A stretch of 14,744 nucleotides of DNA, taken from UBA3263 sp964554335. GTDB taxonomy: Bacteria; Bacteroidota; Bacteroidia; Bacteroidales; Muribaculaceae. The stretch covers positions 1 through 14,744 of the forward strand of contig CAZKOF010000048.1 of assembly GCA_964554335.1 (NCBI GenBank), given 5' to 3'. Made by a program: the position numbers and the translations under genes. Positions 12,409 through 14,744 of this stretch are shown one piece after another; within the stretch, counting starts at the first letter, position 1, and every line of letters starts with the position of its first letter. The notes beneath the pieces were generated by a model. It was not told the origin of the DNA, searched no databases, and saw only the letters and a list, made by a program, of their open reading frames with translations.

Positions 12409-14664
12409 ATGGGAAACTATTTGGACGAACTCAACGACGCGCAGCGCGCGGCCGTCGTCTATGATGCCGGCCCCGAGTTGGTAATCGCCGGCGCCGGTTC
12501 GGGCAAGACGCGTGTGCTGACATATAAAATTCTTCATCTGCTGGTCGACAAGAGGATGGAGTCCGGGCGCATCATGGCGCTGACGTTCACAAACAAGGCC
12601 GCCAGCGAGATGCGCCGGCGCATCGAGGCGATGGTCGGGCCGAAAACGGCCTCGCGTCTCCGGATGGGCACGTTTCACTCGATTTTCAGGCGCATATTGT
12701 CGGCCCACGTTGACCGCCTCGGCTTCAAACCCGGCTTCAGCATATATGATTCGGCCGACTCCAAAGCGCTGGTCAAGTCGATTATCAAAGAGATGGACCT
12801 GGACGACAAAGTCTATCGCCCGTCGACGGTTCTCGGTGCGATTTCCGGGGCCAAGAACGCTCTGATTTCGCCTGCGCAGTATAAGGCGAGCCGCGACATT
12901 ATCGAGGCCGACAAGCGCGCCCGGCGCCCGCTGATATATCAGATTTACGAGACCTACTGCCGCCGCTGCTTCGTCAGCAACGCGATGGATTTCGACGACC
13001 TGCTCTATTTCACTAATGTGCTTTTCCGCGATAATCCGGATATACTGCATCATTATCAGGAGTTTTTCCGCTACGTGCTGGTCGACGAGTATCAGGACAC
13101 GAACTTCGCGCAGCATCTCATCGTCACCATGCTGACGCGGCCGACGGGTAATCTCTGTGTTGTCGGCGATGACGCCCAGAGCATATACTCTTTCCGCGGC
13201 GCTAACATCGACAACATCCTGCAGCTGCGGCATACCTACCCTACCCTGCGGACGTTCAAGCTCGAGCAGAACTACCGCTCGACGCAGACAATCACCAATG
13301 CGGCGAACTCGCTGATTGAGAAGAACACGGAGCAGATAAAGAAAAATATCTTTTCGCGCAACGATGTCGGCGCGCCGATTGAGCTCGCAAAGGCCTATAG
13401 CGACTTCGAGGAGGGCTATCTGGTTGCGAACCGCATCGCGGCGCTGCGCGCGGAGTTTCACGACACCTTTGAGGATTATGCGATTCTTTACCGCACGAAC
13501 GCCCAAAGCCGCGTGCTCGAGGAGTCGCTGCGCAAGCGCAACATTCCCTATCGGATTTATGGCGGCCTGTCGTTTTATCAGCGCCAGGAGGTCAAGGACG
13601 CTCTCGGTTACTTCCGCCTGAGCCTCAACGTTGACGACGACGAGGCGATGCGGCGTATCATCAACACTCCGGCGCGCGGCATCGGCCAGACAACCCTGCA
13701 GCGGCTCAGCCGCGCGGCGCTCGATGGCGGAGTGAGCCTTTGGACGGTTATCTGCGACCCCGAGCGTTATCCGGCGGGACTCGGCGGCGCCGCGCTCAAG
13801 AAGCTCGAGGTTTTCCGCGCGCTCATCGGGAGCTTTGTCGAACTCAATCTGCGCGGACTCACGGCCTTTGAGGTGGCGGAGCGTATTATCGCCCGCTCGG
13901 GGCTGATGGCGCAGTATATGTCGGACCATGCTCCGGAGAGTGTTGCCCGCCGCGAGAACCTCGAAGAACTTGTCAGCGCCGTGCGCGAGTTCGTTGAGGA
14001 GCGCCTCGAGGAGGGGAGCACCGAAATTACCCTCGGCGACTTTATGGGCATGGCCTCGCTGGCGACCGATCAGGACCTCAAAGACGACGACATGCAGGCC
14101 GAGGAGCGTGTGACGCTGATGACGGTCCATGCCGCCAAGGGGTTGGAATTCAACAATGTCTTTGTTGTCGGCGTTGAGGAGGAGCTTTTCCCTTCGGCGA
14201 TGGCCATGGGTTCGCTCCGCGAGATTGAAGAAGAACGGCGCCTGCTATACGTCGCCATAACGCGCGCAAAGCGTTTCTGCATGCTCTCCTACGCCTCGAC
14301 GCGCTTCCGCAACGGTCAGACCGTCTTTCCGCAGAAGAGCCGCTTCCTGAGCGATATTTCGGCAGAATTCCTCAGCTCCGTGAGTTCACCGGCGCCGGAA
14401 CCCCGCTATAACGGTTTCGGCGGCTATGGCGGTTACGCCGACTTCAACATCCGTCCGAGTTTTTCGAAGCCCGCTGCCGCCGCACCGCGCGCCGCCACGA
14501 GCAAGATTCCCGAGGTCGGCGCCCGCATCGAGCACGCCAAGTTCGGTTGCGGCACGGTCAGCGAGGTCGACACTACCCTGCCCGACACGCGCATAGTCGT
14601 TGACTTCGACAATGCCGGACGCCGCACCCTGTTGCTGAAATTCGCGCGCATCACGATTCTCTGA
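12409..14664 (+). CDS. UvrD/PcrA-family ATP-dependent DNA helicase
   Basis: A 3'-to-5' superfamily 1A helicase for repair, replication-fork rescue and probably transcription-linked repair. The 751-residue length is typical of UvrD/PcrA. Motifs in order: Q-motif (LNDAQRAAV, 8-16), Walker A AGAGSGKT (27-34), motif Ia (ALTFTNKAA), motif II DEYQDTN (226-232), motif III GDDAQSIYSFRGA (253-265), motif IV EQNYRST (286-292), YRTNAQSR (361-368), motif V TVHAAKGLEF (572-581) and motif VI LLYVAITRA (612-620). After a low-complexity Gly/Tyr and Ala/Pro linker (about 660-700), residues 701-748 form the Tudor-like C-terminal domain (IEHAKFGCGTV), which in PcrA and UvrD contacts RNA polymerase. It starts three bases after cdaA stops. 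PcrA versus UvrD naming is arbitrary in this phylum. Confidence 0.95.
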   Translation: MGNYLDELNDAQRAAVVYDAGPELVIAGAGSGKTRVLTYKILHLLVDKRMESGRIMALTFTNKAASEMRRRIEAMVGPKTASRLRMGTFHSIFRRILSAHVDRLGFKPGFSIYDSADSKALVKSIIKEMDLDDKVYRPSTVLGAISGAKNALISPAQYKASRDIIEADKRARRPLIYQIYETYCRRCFVSNAMDFDDLLYFTNVLFRDNPDILHHYQEFFRYVLVDEYQDTNFAQHLIVTMLTRPTGNLCVVGDDAQSIYSFRGANIDNILQLRHTYPTLRTFKLEQNYRSTQTITNAANSLIEKNTEQIKKNIFSRNDVGAPIELAKAYSDFEEGYLVANRIAALRAEFHDTFEDYAILYRTNAQSRVLEESLRKRNIPYRIYGGLSFYQRQEVKDALGYFRLSLNVDDDEAMRRIINTPARGIGQTTLQRLSRAALDGGVSLWTVICDPERYPAGLGGAALKKLEVFRALIGSFVELNLRGLTAFEVAERIIARSGLMAQYMSDHAPESVARRENLEELVSAVREFVEERLEEGSTEITLGDFMGMASLATDQDLKDDDMQAEERVTLMTVHAAKGLEFNNVFVVGVEEELFPSAMAMGSLREIEEERRLLYVAITRAKRFCMLSYASTRFRNGQTVFPQKSRFLSDISAEFLSSVSSPAPEPRYNGFGGYGGYADFNIRPSFSKPAAAAPRAATSKIPEVGARIEHAKFGCGTVSEVDTTLPDTRIVVDFDNAGRRTLLLKFARITIL

Positions 14665-14693
14665 CTACACCGGTATTATTCAATGAATTAAAC

Positions 14694-14727
14694 GAGGGTG
14701 TGTCAAAATTCATGGCACGCCCTCTTT
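14694..14727 (+). terminator. Rho-independent-like terminator after the helicase gene
   Basis: An 11-base stem, GAGGGTGTGTC (14694-14704) pairing with GGCACGCCCTC (14714-14724) through nine standard and two G-U pairs, a nine-base loop, then TTT. It lies 30 bases after the helicase stop and probably ends the cdaA-helicase transcript. The T-run is short, so efficiency is uncertain. Nothing else is visible in the last 17 bases. Confidence 0.7.
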
Positions 14728-14744
14728 GCATAACCTGCTGAAAA

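Noticed and set aside
12262..14130. A 622-codon open frame on the minus strand
   Set aside because: It is antisense to the helicase gene, which has all its helicase motifs. The high-GC codon use of that gene keeps the opposite frame free of stops, and the antisense product has no recognisable domain.

Overview
The window looks like chromosomal DNA of a gut-type Bacteroidales bacterium, probably Muribaculaceae or a close relative. The order is fairly certain; the family is a guess. The evidence is several upstream regions with the Bacteroidetes sigma factor signature (-7 box TAnnTTTG, once with a well spaced -33 TTTG), a TPP-riboswitch / outer-membrane thiamine receptor / PnuT locus typical of Bacteroidales, and a TPR-type sensor kinase with a periplasmic input domain. 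The genes are mostly housekeeping or nutrient-uptake genes; no phage, plasmid or CRISPR genes are visible.

Layout. Positions 1-691 hold no convincing gene. An AT-rich stretch (1-290) has one small candidate membrane ORF. It is followed by a very G-rich stretch, a cluster of DnaA-box-like nonamers (about 323-621) and a roughly 10% GC tract (621-690), an arrangement that resembles a replication origin. On the plus strand come nadA (quinolinate synthase, NAD synthesis), deoC (deoxyribose-phosphate aldolase) and a GYF_2/CD225 membrane protein. A thiamine-uptake locus follows: promoter, TPP riboswitch, TonB-dependent receptor and pnuT. After it is an RsiV-like (DUF3298) lipoprotein with its own promoter.

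From 11462 back to 7244 the minus strand carries four tightly packed genes that look like one operon: a TPR-type sensor histidine kinase with a degenerate ATPase domain, mtnN (MTA/SAH nucleosidase), luxS (S-ribosylhomocysteine lyase, AI-2 synthase) and xerD (tyrosine recombinase). mtnN and luxS catalyse consecutive steps from S-adenosylhomocysteine to homocysteine plus the AI-2 precursor. One strong promoter precedes the kinase.

Divergently, on the plus strand, cdaA (membrane diadenylate cyclase) and a pcrA/uvrD-type helicase gene are separated by 3 bases, and a hairpin terminator closes the window. Three related short palindromic elements and one 7-bp tandem repeat lie in the intergenic gaps. 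The points most worth follow-up are the origin-like region, the kinase-mtnN-luxS-xerD operon with its unusual kinase, and the riboswitch whose closing stem runs up to the start codon.
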